A program made the translations under genes and the position numbers. Positions 51,401-58,828 of a stretch of 64,000 nt of DNA are shown piece by piece (within the stretch, counting starts at the first letter, position 1; each line of letters starts with the position of its first letter). The notes beneath the pieces are model-generated. The model was not told the DNA's origin and ran no database searches. It saw only the letters and a list, made by a program, of their open reading frames with translations. This stretch comes from Photorhabdus sp. CRCIA-P01 (GTDB taxonomy: Bacteria > Pseudomonadota > Gammaproteobacteria > Enterobacterales > Enterobacteriaceae): positions 180,538 to 244,537 of the forward strand of contig NZ_NMQR01000004.1 of the NCBI RefSeq assembly GCF_003545805.1, given 5' to 3'.

Positions 51401-54400
51401 ATGAGTACGGTAGATATATTGGCTGTCGAAGACTATCTGGTTCTTTTGCAAGTCGAGGCACTTGACTACCGCCCCAGGCAGGGACACCAGCACCTTCTTC
51501 CCGTTCTCAACTTTATGATCATAGCCATTGTCTCTATACGCCTTGTCGACCATGTCGAAGTAACGGCCCACCGCCTTGGCATCCTCGGCAACCGCACCAA
51601 AAGCCTGTGCCAGTGCCGTAAAACCCACTGCGAGCCCACCAAGGATCACCCCGGCTCCACCGAGTACTGCCGCAGCCGTCGAGGCACCGACCAATCCGGC
51701 CCCCACCCCGGCAGCGCCAGTGACAAAGCTAGCCGAGTCGAACGCCAGCTGGGTACCGAACACAGCCTTCTGTACATCGTTTTCGGCGTGGGCCAGCTCA
51801 TAGGCATCCAGACCGACCATGACGCCACCAAACAATATACCAGCGCCTTCATTGACGGTATGGCCCAGGCTCAAAGCAAAGTCCTTAAACGAAGTTTCGG
51901 CGGCCTTCGCTTCGCCGCGCAGCGCCGTGCTCACCAATTCAGTGATCTTGACCACGTCCTGGAGACTACCGTGAGCCATCTGAGTCAGACCAAGATAGCT
52001 ATGGATCTTGAGTGCAGTGGCTAGATCAGGCGAAACCACTCCGCTTGCAGCATCATGGCGGTTCTTGTCGGCAAACCACTGGATCAGCGTTTGGACCGTA
52101 AACCCGGCGTTCAACCCGTCCACCGGCGCGACCTCGCCAACCCCGCCGCGAAGCTGCATCCGACCATTCTCCAGGGTAAAGTGCTCATTCAGCACACTCA
52201 TGTGTTCATCGACGAAGCGCCGGAATTCGACAAAAGTGCTATCGTCGGTGGTCAACCAGCGGGTCTGCTCGGGTTGGTCACGGTTGATGAACTGGACCCG
52301 GTAGCGACCTTCTCCCAGGTCCTCGGTCGTGGCAATAATCGGTAGCCAATAGCTGTCCAGTTGGTGTTCTTGCGCCAACCGGGTGCTGGCAACTTCAAAC
52401 CGTGCCCCTAATTGCTCGGCATCAAGGGTCTTGAGCAAGGTACTCAGTCGCAAGTCTTCCGTGACCCGCTCCGGTGCTCTCACCGCCTGCTCGACCTGGC
52501 GCCGTTGCCCAATGACACTGGCCAGTTCCTCGAATCGGGTCAGATCGGCCACGTTCAAGCCATTGCCCACAGGTACCTCAGCCATCTTACCGGTATCGAT
52601 CTCAACCACGTTGAAGGCCGGCGCCGACTGACTGCCGAACGAGCCATAGTGTACGGCCAGATTGTGCCCAACTAAGTGCTTCTCCATCGCCCTAGACAAA
52701 TTATTAGTGTTGTCGAAGGCAAAGATGCCGACGTTCGGGTCATAGAAGTAGTAGCGACGCCCTTCGGCTGTGTCAGTGATCCCTACCATCATCGAGTGAT
52801 TCTGGGTATTGAGCGCGAACATCGCAGTGTGAGTCGTTGTGGTCAGCAGCGACACCACTTCGGACAAATTGAACAGGTCCAGTTCCGTGGAAGCCTGAAC
52901 GGCTTCAACATTGGAGTGCAGCCGGATCAGGCTGTTCTTGAGCAGCGTGGAGCTGCCTGCCTGTGGGTCGGCGGAAGCGAAGAACAGTTTTTGCACCAGA
53001 TTGTTGATGCCGGTCTCACCGCCACTAGCCAATGCCACAGCCATAGCCCTGACCAAGGGGTAACAACGGCCACCGGATTGGTCACCGATCAGCGACAGAT
53101 AAAAGTCCTGTGGTACCAAGCGATTGAAGACACTGCCGGCATCATGGAAGTCCTCACTGAACACCGCAGTCTGCCATAGTACCTTATCGATGTATTCGGC
53201 CTGGCTGGTTTCGGTGATGCGACCGCTCAAGGCTCCCCGTTGCTTGGCGGTGAGTTTTCCCTCAAGAAACAGGCGTTTCATGTCGAGAACTGACGTTTCA
53301 TCATCCACCCCGGGGATATTGATCTTACGGAAGTTGTGCAAACCATCGGTAAACGCAGTATCCAATACACCACGCTGGTAAACCTCGGCGATCGCATAAC
53401 GCTCACCCACGCTGCTGGTATGCTCCCCATCCTGAATAGCCGTATCGTTAATCCTTACCACCGCAGCGCTGCCGTCTTTGGCCTTGATTTGCTGCCAGAG
53501 CCAGGTCTTCTCGACAAAGTCGGATTCACGCAATACTGAATCGTACTGTGCCCTGTAATAGTCCTGCGTAAGATTCAGTTGTTTGATCTGCTGGTCGATC
53601 AAAGCCGTATCGCTTGAAGTGCGTCGTGCTTCCTGGAGCTGGTAGCGCTTATCTGCCACTTGATTGATGTCGGCAGAGACCTTGGCCCGAACTGCTTTGC
53701 GCAACTGGGTCCATGCGGCAATCGCTGGATGTTCGGGAGAAAACTCGCCCTCTGTGTAGACACCGTCAGCAATCCCTTCGACCGACACCCCAAACTGCGT
53801 TGCTACCTTCTTCAGTTGTTGGTGAACCTGCTCGCGGTAGGTGGCAAACTTGTCCTGATTGCGCTGCCCCACCTGACTGTCGGCGACCTGGTTCGAAAAT
53901 GGCTCCCCATCATCGCGCAGCTTCGGCCAGACCTTCTGTCCATCTCGTTGATATTCTTGACGCTGGAACGCCAGTTGCCATTCGCCATGAACGTATTGCA
54001 TGTACGCCATGGCAAGGCCCTCGGTGGTACCGGATACCTGGTAATCCTTGTAGTCGACTGCCATCACCACATTGTCGTACAGCAGCGAGCTGTTGACCCG
54101 GCCATCGTGGTAAACTCGGTAGGTATTGGCGTCAAGATTGGTCACCACCAGCGAGCCACCCGACAACGTACCGGTGAAGAGGAAGTTGCCCAGTACCGCC
54201 TGCTTGGGAATGTCCACATAGGCAGGCACCGCATTAGCTTGGTCCGAACCGTTGTAGCCAAGGAAGTACGCCAACTCGCGGTTTGTCGATATATCATAGG
54301 TGCTTCGCTCGGTGTATTCGAGCTCATACAAGTTAGGCGTGACTTTCACCAACTGAGCATTACCCTCTGCCGGCAGGCGGCCCGACTTGACCAACGCCTC

Positions 54401-57289
54401 GGCACTAATGGTATGGGTTTTGGCGAACTGTGTAGGATCAGCAACAAACTGATGGATATCAGCACTACCTTGACGGGGTTCAAATCTATCACCTACAGAC
54501 GCCAATCCGCCCTTGAGTTTGAGATCCTTGCTGGTAAAACTCGGTGGATGAAACTCACCAGCCTTCGGCAAACCCTGATTGATGATCGGCAAAACTCGCG
54601 CCATTACTCCGTCATACAGTTCACTCCACAACACCATCACTCTGCCTTTAGCGCGGTACTTGTCGAACATCTGTAACATGTCCTCGCCGATACTGCCCGT
54701 CCCTTTCGGTTCATAACGCGCAGCGACGTAGAAGGTTTCGAAGAACGAATGATAGCCGTTACGGATCATGAAGGCCGCATTGGCCATCTGGAACTGCCAG
54801 TACTCCTTGACGCTCAACGCCCTACCGAACAATTCCGGCAAAGCATTGCTAACGGTCTGGGTGGTCCCGGAAATCCCCCCCACGAACGGGGTGTCCAAGT
54901 CATTCATGTAACGTGTGGCGTCATTATTAGGGTCCGGACGGAACTGGTTGTAGCTGCGGTATTTATCGTCCTTGATCAGGTACGAACCATCGTGATACGC
55001 CAGCCCCTCAGAGTTGGTATTGAGGATCAGATACGGGTCGGGCTGATTCAAACGGTTATTGATCATAACCTTGTCAGCCCCTAGCTCTCGGTGGGAATTG
55101 ACCGGGACCGCAGCCTTGGAAAGGCCATCAGCTACCGGGCGCAAGGCATGGAACAAGACCTGTTTTCGCAGGCTCTTGCCCTCATTACTCAACAGCACCG
55201 CCTTAACCTCCGGGCGCAATTGCGCATCAGCGCTCTCAAGGCCCTGGGGACCGGCCAACAACAGGGTGAGCAACTTGCTATCCAGCGAGCGCTCAACCGT
55301 GGCCTCATCAAAAACCGGTATTTTCGGGTTGTTTTGATGCTGTGCTTCATTGGCTTTGTCGACCCGCTGGGTTTCCGCTTCTTTAGCCTGAGCGCGCCAT
55401 TGTTCGTACAGCGGTTCCAGCAGCTTCTTGGCCTGGGCAATGTCACTTTGCACATAACCACTTTGCAGAACCTTGACCACAGCCGCGTTCTTCACCAGAC
55501 TCTCCGCCAACCCGAACAGCAGCGAGTCATTATCGACACGCTGCCAGACCGAAGCGGCGAACGCCTGTTCCCACAGCACCTTGTTCAGGTTATTGCCCTT
55601 GATATCGCGCATACTGTCACGGGGGAACTTCGGCGCCAGCATCCCTGCTGGGGTGATGTGATTGCGTTCGAGCAAACGCACCAGTTGCTGATCGAACTCC
55701 GTGCCTTCAACGCTGCCTTTGAATAAACGACTGGCCTTCTCCCCATCGTCTCGCAATTGATCCAGCTTCTCAAAAAATGCAGCGTTGTATTGATACAATT
55801 CGGCGGTCTGCGCCTTGCTCAAGTGACTACTGCTAATCTTGTCACCGTCAACGCTCATCACCACAAAGGGCGTTGCGGACAGGTAGGTTTTGCTTTGGAG
55901 TTTACCCTGGGTTTTGCTCCGAGGCATTTCCAATAAGTACTGGCGACTGGCAAAACCGACCGAGCGTTCCAGCTCATGAGTATTGACGAAAAGCCCATCA
56001 CGGTCCGGGTAGTAACTGTTCTGGCGAAACCCCTCCAGGCCGATAGTCTGGAAGCTGGAGATATCCGCATTTTGATTGATCAGGTCACTCAAGGCGCTTG
56101 GCAATGGTACCTCACGGGGGATAGTGGTACTCAGAGCCTGGCCGGATACCTGAATCCCAATCTGGTTCGGCACCTTGCGATCAACGTTGGTCAGCAGCAT
56201 CTTGTGACCGTCACTCAGCAACTGTGCCTTGAAACCTTCGCGCAAGGTGCTTTCCGAAACCAAGTAATTGGCGAAGTACTTCTCAACGAATGCAGTTTTG
56301 ACCAGCACCGAGCGAATTGGCGCATAGGTCGGCGAACGGGAGGATGGCGGCTCACTTTTGAGCCGGTATTGTTGTTGCCAGGCCAGGGAGCGGGCTGCGG
56401 TACCGAAGGAGAAGTTGAGTACCCCATTCGTCGACACGACCAACCTACCGTTCTCCAGGAAGAAGTCCTTGAAGCGGCCATCAGTGCTGGCATTGACCAA
56501 CGCGACGTTCATGCGGATGTAGCCAGGACGCTCCTCCATCATCAGTAGTGAAATATTTACCGGCAGATCATCGGAGGCTTGAGGCACCTTGGTCAGCGCG
56601 TCAAGGGCCGCAGCCTCTTCCTTAGGGGATGATGCATTGAGAAAGGCGTTGTAGCGGGCATTGACGTCCTTGTAAGCTTGCAGTTCGGAAAACAGCGTCA
56701 CATATTTTTGGCTAAATGTAGAGTCGGCTACCTGTATGGCCAGTTGCTGTTCCAAACGATTAATCTTGTCATTCAGCTTAGCCCGCTTGTTCACCTTATC
56801 CTCCTTCAGGAGCACCTCCTTCGAGGTCACCTCCTTCAGAGTCGTCGTATTCAGGGGCGCCGCATTCAGAGCCTTTAAGCCGCCGGGACTCAGCATTCCC
56901 AGGATCTTGCCCCAAGTGCTGTCAAAGTGCGTTATGGCCGTTTGCTGACGGCGGTATAACAAGATGTCGCGGTCCAGTTGCTGCTTGTAGGCGTTGACCG
57001 CCGGAGTGCCGCGCACATTGTCCATCGTCTGCCGTCTTTGCTGTAACGTCTGCAAATGGTCGCCGACAGAAACAGGGTTGTCCTGCATATGAAAATGCTG
57101 GGCAGCCAGCACACTCTGGGTACTCTGCTGCATTTCTTGCAGCCGGTCGATTACCTGCCTGATATAGTCGGCATGCTCGTCAGGGCTCATGTTGAACCAT
57201 TCGGTCTGACGACCCGCCGCCTTGATCTGTTGATAGATCAGAATATTAAGCCGTTTCGTAAAGTCTCTAGATATAGGTATAAAAGCCAT
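48443..57289 (-). CDS. Giant Mcf/FitD-type insecticidal toxin
   Basis: A single 2,948-codon frame. In size and layout it matches the Mcf (makes caterpillars floppy)/FitD toxins, about 2,900-3,000 residues. Visible order: a helical N-terminal region (1-250); a long unassigned region; a cysteine protease-like module with GGRCYPL (Arg1408, Cys1409), His1498 and Asp1517; a TcdA/TcdB-pore-like region with a hydrophobic Gly/Ala-rich stretch at about 1810-1905; a beta-rich C-terminal half; and an RTX-like GGADSDTY segment near 2833. The ATG follows AAGGATCACTGCA. It is not recognisable as mcf1 or mcf2 from its position. Base composition is much richer in G+C than the neighbours, and no type I secretion or acyltransferase gene flanks it. 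Paralogue identity is uncertain; family call is confident. Confidence 0.88.
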   Translation of the reverse strand: MAFIPISRDFTKRLNILIYQQIKAAGRQTEWFNMSPDEHADYIRQVIDRLQEMQQSTQSVLAAQHFHMQDNPVSVGDHLQTLQQRRQTMDNVRGTPAVNAYKQQLDRDILLYRRQQTAITHFDSTWGKILGMLSPGGLKALNAAPLNTTTLKEVTSKEVLLKEDKVNKRAKLNDKINRLEQQLAIQVADSTFSQKYVTLFSELQAYKDVNARYNAFLNASSPKEEAAALDALTKVPQASDDLPVNISLLMMEERPGYIRMNVALVNASTDGRFKDFFLENGRLVVSTNGVLNFSFGTAARSLAWQQQYRLKSEPPSSRSPTYAPIRSVLVKTAFVEKYFANYLVSESTLREGFKAQLLSDGHKMLLTNVDRKVPNQIGIQVSGQALSTTIPREVPLPSALSDLINQNADISSFQTIGLEGFRQNSYYPDRDGLFVNTHELERSVGFASRQYLLEMPRSKTQGKLQSKTYLSATPFVVMSVDGDKISSSHLSKAQTAELYQYNAAFFEKLDQLRDDGEKASRLFKGSVEGTEFDQQLVRLLERNHITPAGMLAPKFPRDSMRDIKGNNLNKVLWEQAFAASVWQRVDNDSLLFGLAESLVKNAAVVKVLQSGYVQSDIAQAKKLLEPLYEQWRAQAKEAETQRVDKANEAQHQNNPKIPVFDEATVERSLDSKLLTLLLAGPQGLESADAQLRPEVKAVLLSNEGKSLRKQVLFHALRPVADGLSKAAVPVNSHRELGADKVMINNRLNQPDPYLILNTNSEGLAYHDGSYLIKDDKYRSYNQFRPDPNNDATRYMNDLDTPFVGGISGTTQTVSNALPELFGRALSVKEYWQFQMANAAFMIRNGYHSFFETFYVAARYEPKGTGSIGEDMLQMFDKYRAKGRVMVLWSELYDGVMARVLPIINQGLPKAGEFHPPSFTSKDLKLKGGLASVGDRFEPRQGSADIHQFVADPTQFAKTHTISAEALVKSGRLPAEGNAQLVKVTPNLYELEYTERSTYDISTNRELAYFLGYNGSDQANAVPAYVDIPKQAVLGNFLFTGTLSGGSLVVTNLDANTYRVYHDGRVNSSLLYDNVVMAVDYKDYQVSGTTEGLAMAYMQYVHGEWQLAFQRQEYQRDGQKVWPKLRDDGEPFSNQVADSQVGQRNQDKFATYREQVHQQLKKVATQFGVSVEGIADGVYTEGEFSPEHPAIAAWTQLRKAVRAKVSADINQVADKRYQLQEARRTSSDTALIDQQIKQLNLTQDYYRAQYDSVLRESDFVEKTWLWQQIKAKDGSAAVVRINDTAIQDGEHTSSVGERYAIAEVYQRGVLDTAFTDGLHNFRKINIPGVDDETSVLDMKRLFLEGKLTAKQRGALSGRITETSQAEYIDKVLWQTAVFSEDFHDAGSVFNRLVPQDFYLSLIGDQSGGRCYPLVRAMAVALASGGETGINNLVQKLFFASADPQAGSSTLLKNSLIRLHSNVEAVQASTELDLFNLSEVVSLLTTTTHTAMFALNTQNHSMMVGITDTAEGRRYYFYDPNVGIFAFDNTNNLSRAMEKHLVGHNLAVHYGSFGSQSAPAFNVVEIDTGKMAEVPVGNGLNVADLTRFEELASVIGQRRQVEQAVRAPERVTEDLRLSTLLKTLDAEQLGARFEVASTRLAQEHQLDSYWLPIIATTEDLGEGRYRVQFINRDQPEQTRWLTTDDSTFVEFRRFVDEHMSVLNEHFTLENGRMQLRGGVGEVAPVDGLNAGFTVQTLIQWFADKNRHDAASGVVSPDLATALKIHSYLGLTQMAHGSLQDVVKITELVSTALRGEAKAAETSFKDFALSLGHTVNEGAGILFGGVMVGLDAYELAHAENDVQKAVFGTQLAFDSASFVTGAAGVGAGLVGASTAAAVLGGAGVILGGLAVGFTALAQAFGAVAEDAKAVGRYFDMVDKAYRDNGYDHKVENGKKVLVSLPGAVVKCLDLQKNQIVFDSQYIYRTHSGSTGSGEINYFFWIGDFPRMVHDRSEAIEVRSGIGYKEAFKPLEYGDSVVILPGTPKSYIRYEYMLLPGATTRHDTGFDVIRKLEKDKRFDYDFYIFPGEQTIRRINHEYVDTPIEVVLDQRDRQLVVPKLPKELHDYLRYEIKGAGGKYQIGLNEGTRVKLTNVAASEWIIDRSQLASDSISVSKNQLVVGGVVVELDPTQNKPVSVVNKGEVHEVVFSNSKLTVNLVSTNANAWQGTGQQIEQHLKELNKAHQLHGQYVVVENYLHKGRDVGRAFYDVVKDRMLFTDTSQKQARHAQLGAVVDDYAYFYDADNVAVWRVDIATGQVDAQFELWFNQYDGKISRLWQEGKIVYLARHYRLKERLKERPEERGAELGYQILGDRMELVSAVGDDELLQLSAGTSRHDDELQVIRKGYESDGIPRETPTYTLGVRLIKPTSAELVTLFGLDAARVPHRYWIRTSDGTLIKPNLEPPADQTLNFEERKQTRSAWDIPADLVLAGSIPQPGGKEVFFFYSKEKKALFRQEGPGQEVLDANQPSALRVTTPDLANVINVNGHLIAITEDGYVAQLDALGQLSYAAVNEHWLKKHTHWWQDLAGVTGFRATLAVFGVKGTNGNQLPVWYHNGQVVVASAPLQDKHLQFLGFEADGSSAQLFELASGKLYRQPPMTADALAAAFGTEAVLEASAQLPAASELAPELHLKAAEQVDAGLRLTTVKGEILLRTNDGKLQLVAVDKGWQQDNLARLPQALAEVAGQWSTKGVLTLQGNETRGWFDVDSGQLFSVGGIPAAANNLRFVGVDAGKKGAYVYSPTDQALYRIQGGGMHYTGVERIGSSLLLQGGGMSGCQDELTPLLIAGVDSVVLHGGADSDTYCFNEAMWSHYRTIIIDNDDPSEALDYLIIPVADAEKILVSRHEDDLILTDSANGTALVMRKVFGSQAVTHRHLKIKLKGSSSVISVDHLVECFTRMGVVRDGLFELSWAIQ

Positions 57290-57753
57290 TGCAGTGATCC
57301 TTTGTCAGTTTTTGAGGGAAGCCCTTCACACCGCGAAAGGCTGTCTGTCAATACGGATTTGTTATCCAATACATTTACCGTAGGATTCCCGCACATACGG
57401 CCGGGTCGAAGGTAAATGTCATTTGATGCTCCTTTATTTGGGTGATAGTCGCAGGTCATGGTTCTTTAGGTTGGTGAATATTGGATAGTCAATAATTCTT
57501 TGCTCTGTCGTTGTAGTCATCATTATTTCCTTTATTTTTCGTTTATATTGCAGACCATATGAATGATAACGTTGTAATATAATCAACTTTGAATATATCT
57601 AAATATCAATTATTAATAATTTGAACTATTTATTAATATGATTATTTATGTATGGACATATTTTTCAATCATATTGTTGCGTTTTTTATAAGGCATTGAA
57701 TAAATAAAGTGATGAATTTTAGAAAGGTTATTTATTGACCGGTTGTTATATCT
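57290..57753. other. Upstream region of the toxin gene
   Basis: Largely gene-free and A/T-rich beyond 57,480, which contrasts with the toxin gene and resembles H-NS-bound promoter DNA. A 15-codon frame with a strong ribosome site (57,375-57,422, minus) is the only notable element near the start. I cannot place a promoter. Confidence 0.4.
57375..57422 (-). CDS. Possible 15-residue leader peptide upstream of the toxin
   Basis: On the minus strand AAAGGAG lies six bases before an ATG opening MTFTFDPAVCAGILR and a TAA, 86 bases upstream of the toxin ATG. The ribosome site is better than that of the toxin itself. It could be a translated leader, a truncated gene start or chance; there is no homologue I recognise. 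Confidence 0.3.
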   Translation of the reverse strand: MTFTFDPAVCAGILR

Positions 57754-57773
57754 GATTTTTTGGGGTCACTTCA
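57754..57773 (-). repeat. IS3-type terminal-repeat-like remnant, right border of the toxin island
   Basis: Read on the minus strand it is TGAAGTGACCCCAAAAAATC, close to IS3-family ends and to the left-border sequence TGAACTGCACCCCAAAAATT in inverted orientation. It ends 62 bases before panE. Confidence 0.5.
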
Positions 57774-57834
57774 GATTAGCGAGATTTTATCATTTCTATC
57801 CATTACTATAATGGCGTCTTTCCCGGAGGATTAT

Positions 57835-58707
57835 ATGAAGATAACCGTTCTTGGCTGTGGCGCTATAGGAAAACTGTGGCTAGCAGCATTATCGCAACAA
57901 AAACATCAAATACAGGGTTGGCTAAAGAGTTCCCGGTCTTATTTATCTGTTCGTATTGACGAAATTAATGGGGAAATATTCAACCAACCAATCCCAACTA
58001 ATAACAGTAACCATCTTGCCAACAGCGAATTACTGCTTGTCTGCCTGAAAGCATGGCAAGTCGCTGATGCAGTGAATAATTTACTCCCCAAACTTTCACC
58101 TAATTGTCCAATCTTATTACTACACAATGGCATGGGTACCCAAGAAGAACTATTATCAGCGCCTAATCCCATACTTCTTGGCATCACAACGCATGGTGCA
58201 TATCAGGATGACCAACGGGTTTATCATACCGCTTCTGGGTTAACCTATATCGGTTCAGTAACGTCAAATGCAACTGGGCTTAGCTCTCTGGCTAATGTAT
58301 TACACCAATCTTTGCCAGATGTTGCATGGCATAATGAAATTCGCTCTATTAGTTGGCTGAAACTTGCCGCTAATTGTGTCGTAAACCCGCTGACTGCACT
58401 TTATGAGTGCCAAAATGGAGATTTGCTTCGCTATCCTGAACAATTGAATATTTTGTGCGAAGAAATTATTCAGGTTATGCAACGAGAAAACATACATACC
58501 ACTGTCGACAACCTGATTGCCTATGTCTACGATGTGATTAAGCTTACAGCAAAAAACTACTCTTCCATGTTGCAGGATGTCCGCGCAAAACGTCACACTG
58601 AAATTGACTATATCACCGGTTATTTATTACGCCGGGCCAGTGCACATGGTCTGTCCACCCCTGAAAATACCCGTATCTATAACCTAGTAAAACATAAGGA
58701 AAGATGA
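57835..58707 (+). CDS. panE: 2-dehydropantoate 2-reductase (ketopantoate reductase)
   Basis: NADPH-dependent reduction of ketopantoate to pantoate for pantothenate and CoA synthesis. From the ATG at 57835 (MKITVLGCGAIGKLWLAAL), 290 residues against 303 in E. coli. The Rossmann motif GCGAIG is at the N terminus, with the catalytic Lys expected in SWLKLAANCVVNPLTALY. CGGAGGAT supplies the ribosome site; the frame extends upstream but the family start is here. Right border gene of the toxin island. Confidence 0.94.
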   Translation: MKITVLGCGAIGKLWLAALSQQKHQIQGWLKSSRSYLSVRIDEINGEIFNQPIPTNNSNHLANSELLLVCLKAWQVADAVNNLLPKLSPNCPILLLHNGMGTQEELLSAPNPILLGITTHGAYQDDQRVYHTASGLTYIGSVTSNATGLSSLANVLHQSLPDVAWHNEIRSISWLKLAANCVVNPLTALYECQNGDLLRYPEQLNILCEEIIQVMQRENIHTTVDNLIAYVYDVIKLTAKNYSSMLQDVRAKRHTEIDYITGYLLRRASAHGLSTPENTRIYNLVKHKER

Positions 58708-58709
58708 TT

Positions 58710-58823
58710 ATGAACCCTTCAGCACTCATCTGCCTAGCTCACGGTAGTGAAGAAATAGACAAAAACATCTTACTTTATACAATTCAAGGTTCACGTAATA
58801 GGAACCCCGAAATGTATAATTAA
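58710..58823 (+). pseudogene. yajL: Truncated yajL (protein deglycase/chaperone) remnant
   Basis: E. coli has yajL between panE and thiI. Here only a 37-codon frame remains: MNPSALICLAHGSEEID matches the YajL start (MSASALVCLAPGSEETE), then the similarity ends and a stop follows after NPEMYN. The catalytic cysteine region is gone. It starts three bases after the panE stop. Confidence 0.75.
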
Positions 58824-58828
58824 AGCAA

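Noticed and set aside
53081..53098. LSLIGD (residues 1398-1403 of the toxin) matches the LxxxGD core of BH3 motifs, which have been proposed for Mcf1.
   Set aside because: It lies directly before the protease Cys1409 and is part of that active-site segment; a six-residue match is too weak, and the Mcf1 BH3-like region is reported closer to the N terminus.
57238..57459. 73-codon frame overlapping the toxin start.
   Set aside because: No ribosome site, overlaps the toxin start in another frame and has no recognisable family.
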